Positions 6,928-8,076 of a stretch of 8,076 bases of DNA are shown here, piece by piece. Both the position numbers and the translations under genes were made by a program. The notes below the pieces were generated by a model. It was not told the origin of the DNA and did no database searches. It saw nothing but the letters and a program-made list of their open reading frames with translations. The DNA comes from JAWWBL01 sp033720975 (GTDB lineage: Bacteria; Actinomycetota; Acidimicrobiia; Spongiisociales; ZC4RG35), in NCBI GenBank assembly GCA_033720975.1, contig JAWWBL010000076.1:1-8076 (forward strand), given 5' to 3'. Within the stretch, counting starts at the first letter, position 1; the number at the start of each line of letters is the position of its first letter.

Positions 6928-7601
6928 AAGTCTGTCACCACGGCGACAACGTCACCGGCGCTCACCGGGACTCCGCCAGCCACTTCGCGGGTCAAGGCGA
7001 AACCGGACAGATCGTCGGTCCACGTGAATGCCGACACGCCGGGGTCGTGGCCGAGGACACCGCCGGAGACCGCTTCTCCCGCGGCGTTTATCACCCAAAG
7101 CTGGTAGGTCCGGGTCTCCTCGAGCACAGGGAGGCCATCCGCAGGGATGACATAGCCCAATCCTGCCGATGTCAACACGACCTGGGCAACGTGGACATCG
7201 TCCACGGTGAAGCTTGCGACGATCGAATCGGGCTCGGCGGCGGCAGCCGCAGCCGCCGCAACCAAAGGATCGGCGGATGAACTGCCACCGGTCAGCCACA
7301 GGCCGCCGCTCACAACCACGGCCACAGCGGCTGCCGCGGCCAGAGGCTTGACCCACCACTGCCGCCGGGTCTCCATCCGAACAGGACTCTCCGGTTCGAT
7401 CTCCCGGACAATCTGATCCCAAACGTGGTTGGGGGGCGCGGAGTCTTCTACGAAGGCGGCTGTCGTGGTCAAAGCAGCGGCGAGCTTGAACTCACACTCG
7501 TCACAGCCTTCGAGGTGCGACTCCACCCAACGCTCCTCGTCTGCCTCCAGGGCGTGTAGGGCGTAGAGCTCGATCATCTCTGCGACTGCCTCGTGGATCA
7601 C
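6924..7601 (-). CDS. Zinc-finger anti-sigma factor with RskA-type C-terminal domain
   Basis: A 225-residue membrane-anchored anti-sigma factor expected to hold the neighbouring ECF sigma factor inactive until a signal arrives. The cytoplasmic N-terminal part (MIELYALHALEADEERW, 9-25) carries a zinc-finger motif H29-LEG-C33-DE-C36, with H3 as a possible fourth ligand. One membrane helix spans about 86-105. An eight-alanine run follows (115-122), then the extracytoplasmic RskA domain (PF10099) with RTYQLWVINAAGEAVSGGVL (164-183). The chosen start is GTG at 7601, overlapping the sigma stop codon as GTGA. It gives the usual 'xxHEEVxELLxxYALGAL' type of beginning (VIHEAVAEMIELYALHAL). The frame is open upstream to 7808, but that extension is an Arg-rich shadow of the sigma gene. 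C33 and C36 are the only cysteines, making them the obvious redox-sensitive site. The C-terminal end overlaps the next gene by ATGA. Confidence 0.88.
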   Translation of the reverse strand: MIHEAVAEMIELYALHALEADEERWVESHLEGCDECEFKLAAALTTTAAFVEDSAPPNHVWDQIVREIEPESPVRMETRRQWWVKPLAAAAAVAVVVSGGLWLTGGSSSADPLVAAAAAAAAEPDSIVASFTVDDVHVAQVVLTSAGLGYVIPADGLPVLEETRTYQLWVINAAGEAVSGGVLGHDPGVSAFTWTDDLSGFALTREVAGGVPVSAGDVVAVVTDL

Positions 7602-8076
7602 TGTGACACTGTCCCGGCGAGCGACGCGCTGAGCTTTTTCATACCGGCCCGGATCCTGCTCTTCACGGTGCCTTCCGGAGCGCCGAGCCTGGCAGCGACC
7701 TCGACGTAGCTGAGCCCGCCGAAGTACGCCAGGGTTATTGCCTCTCGCTCGGCCTCGGCAAGCTCGCTCAGCGCATTTCGTACCTTCTCCGAGAGTGATC
7801 GGGTCCACACTTCCTCGTCGATACTTGGCGACACATCGCGAGGAACGCGTTCCTCGCGCCTTGATCGGGCTTCCTCGGACCGGATCACATCAACCGAGCG
7901 GCGGTGGGCCAAGGTCACCAGGAAGGTTCTCAGTGTCCCTCGACGCTGATCGAATCGACCAGGCTCGTTCCAGAAGCGGACGAACACCTCCTGAACGACG
8001 TCGTCGGCGAGGCCTTCGTCTCGCAGAACCCGCATCGCCATCGACCTCACCGCGCCGCCGAAACGCTGAAAGACCA
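7598..8076 (-). CDS. ECF RNA polymerase sigma factor (5' end missing; SigK-like)
   Basis: The visible 158 residues lack only the N-terminus, which lies past the right edge; the frame stays open to base 8076 with good sigma sequence (VFQRFGGAVRSMAMRVL). ECF sigma factors direct RNA polymerase to stress-responsive promoters. Region 2 shows ADDVVQEVFVRFW (the -10 and core-binding region) and RTFLVTLAHRRSVDVIRSEE. Region 4 shows ELAEAEREAITLAYFGGLSY and the helix-turn-helix VEVAARLGAPEGTVKSRIR that reads the -35 element. A GTG at 8050 would give a shorter start but would cut into region 2, so it is unlikely. No cysteine occurs in the visible part, unlike the redox-sensing pair reported in mycobacterial SigK. 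The TGA stop overlaps the GTG of the anti-sigma gene. Such pairs usually regulate their own operon, whose promoter would be upstream of this window. Confidence 0.93.
   Translation of the reverse strand, partial: VFQRFGGAVRSMAMRVLRDEGLADDVVQEVFVRFWNEPGRFDQRRGTLRTFLVTLAHRRSVDVIRSEEARSRREERVPRDVSPSIDEEVWTRSLSEKVRNALSELAEAEREAITLAYFGGLSYVEVAARLGAPEGTVKSRIRAGMKKLSASLAGTVSQ

Noticed and set aside
7602..7808. N-terminal extension of the anti-sigma frame upstream of the GTG
   Set aside because: The extension is Arg-rich and lies wholly inside the sigma gene; the GTGA overlap and family-like N-terminus support the start at 7601.

Overview
The window is high-GC, densely coding bacterial DNA with six complete genes and one partial gene at each edge; there is no gene-free stretch longer than about 115 bases. 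The mix suggests an actinobacterium, possibly of the Acidimicrobiia type: an ECF sigma factor paired with an RskA-type anti-sigma factor, an MpaB/DUF2236 oxygenase, frequent GTG starts and a possible leaderless start. This lineage call is inference from gene content only. No rRNA, tRNA, CRISPR array, insertion sequence or prophage gene was seen.

Left part (1-2364, minus strand): the 5' end of a thiamine-diphosphate-dependent 2-oxoacid dehydrogenase E1 alpha subunit runs off the left edge. Just upstream of it is a 672-residue secreted lipoprotein with the PF09826 beta-propeller domain. A 113-base divergent spacer (2365-2477) separates the lipoprotein from the next gene.

Middle (2478-3656, plus strand): a membrane-bound, cytochrome c-linked urate oxidase of the PuuD type, with eight predicted membrane segments and a C-terminal CxxCH haem domain. 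It stands alone, with no other purine-catabolism gene in the window. Its 3' end overlaps the convergent photolyase gene by 16 bases.

Right part (8076 down to 3641, minus strand): five tightly packed genes that look like one transcription unit: ECF sigma factor (5' end beyond the window), zinc-finger/RskA anti-sigma factor, MpaB/DUF2236 haem oxygenase-like protein, PlsC-type acyltransferase and DNA photolyase. The first two junctions are GTGA and ATGA stop-start overlaps, the next is a 19-base gap and the last a 7-base gap. A regulatory pair joined to DNA photorepair, membrane-lipid synthesis and a haem oxygenase-like enzyme resembles in outline the proteobacterial RpoE/ChrR singlet-oxygen response, but the anti-sigma factor carries an RskA-type rather than a cupin sensory domain. 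My main hypothesis is that this is a light- or photo-oxidation-responsive operon. It rests on gene content and spacing, not on any demonstrated regulation.
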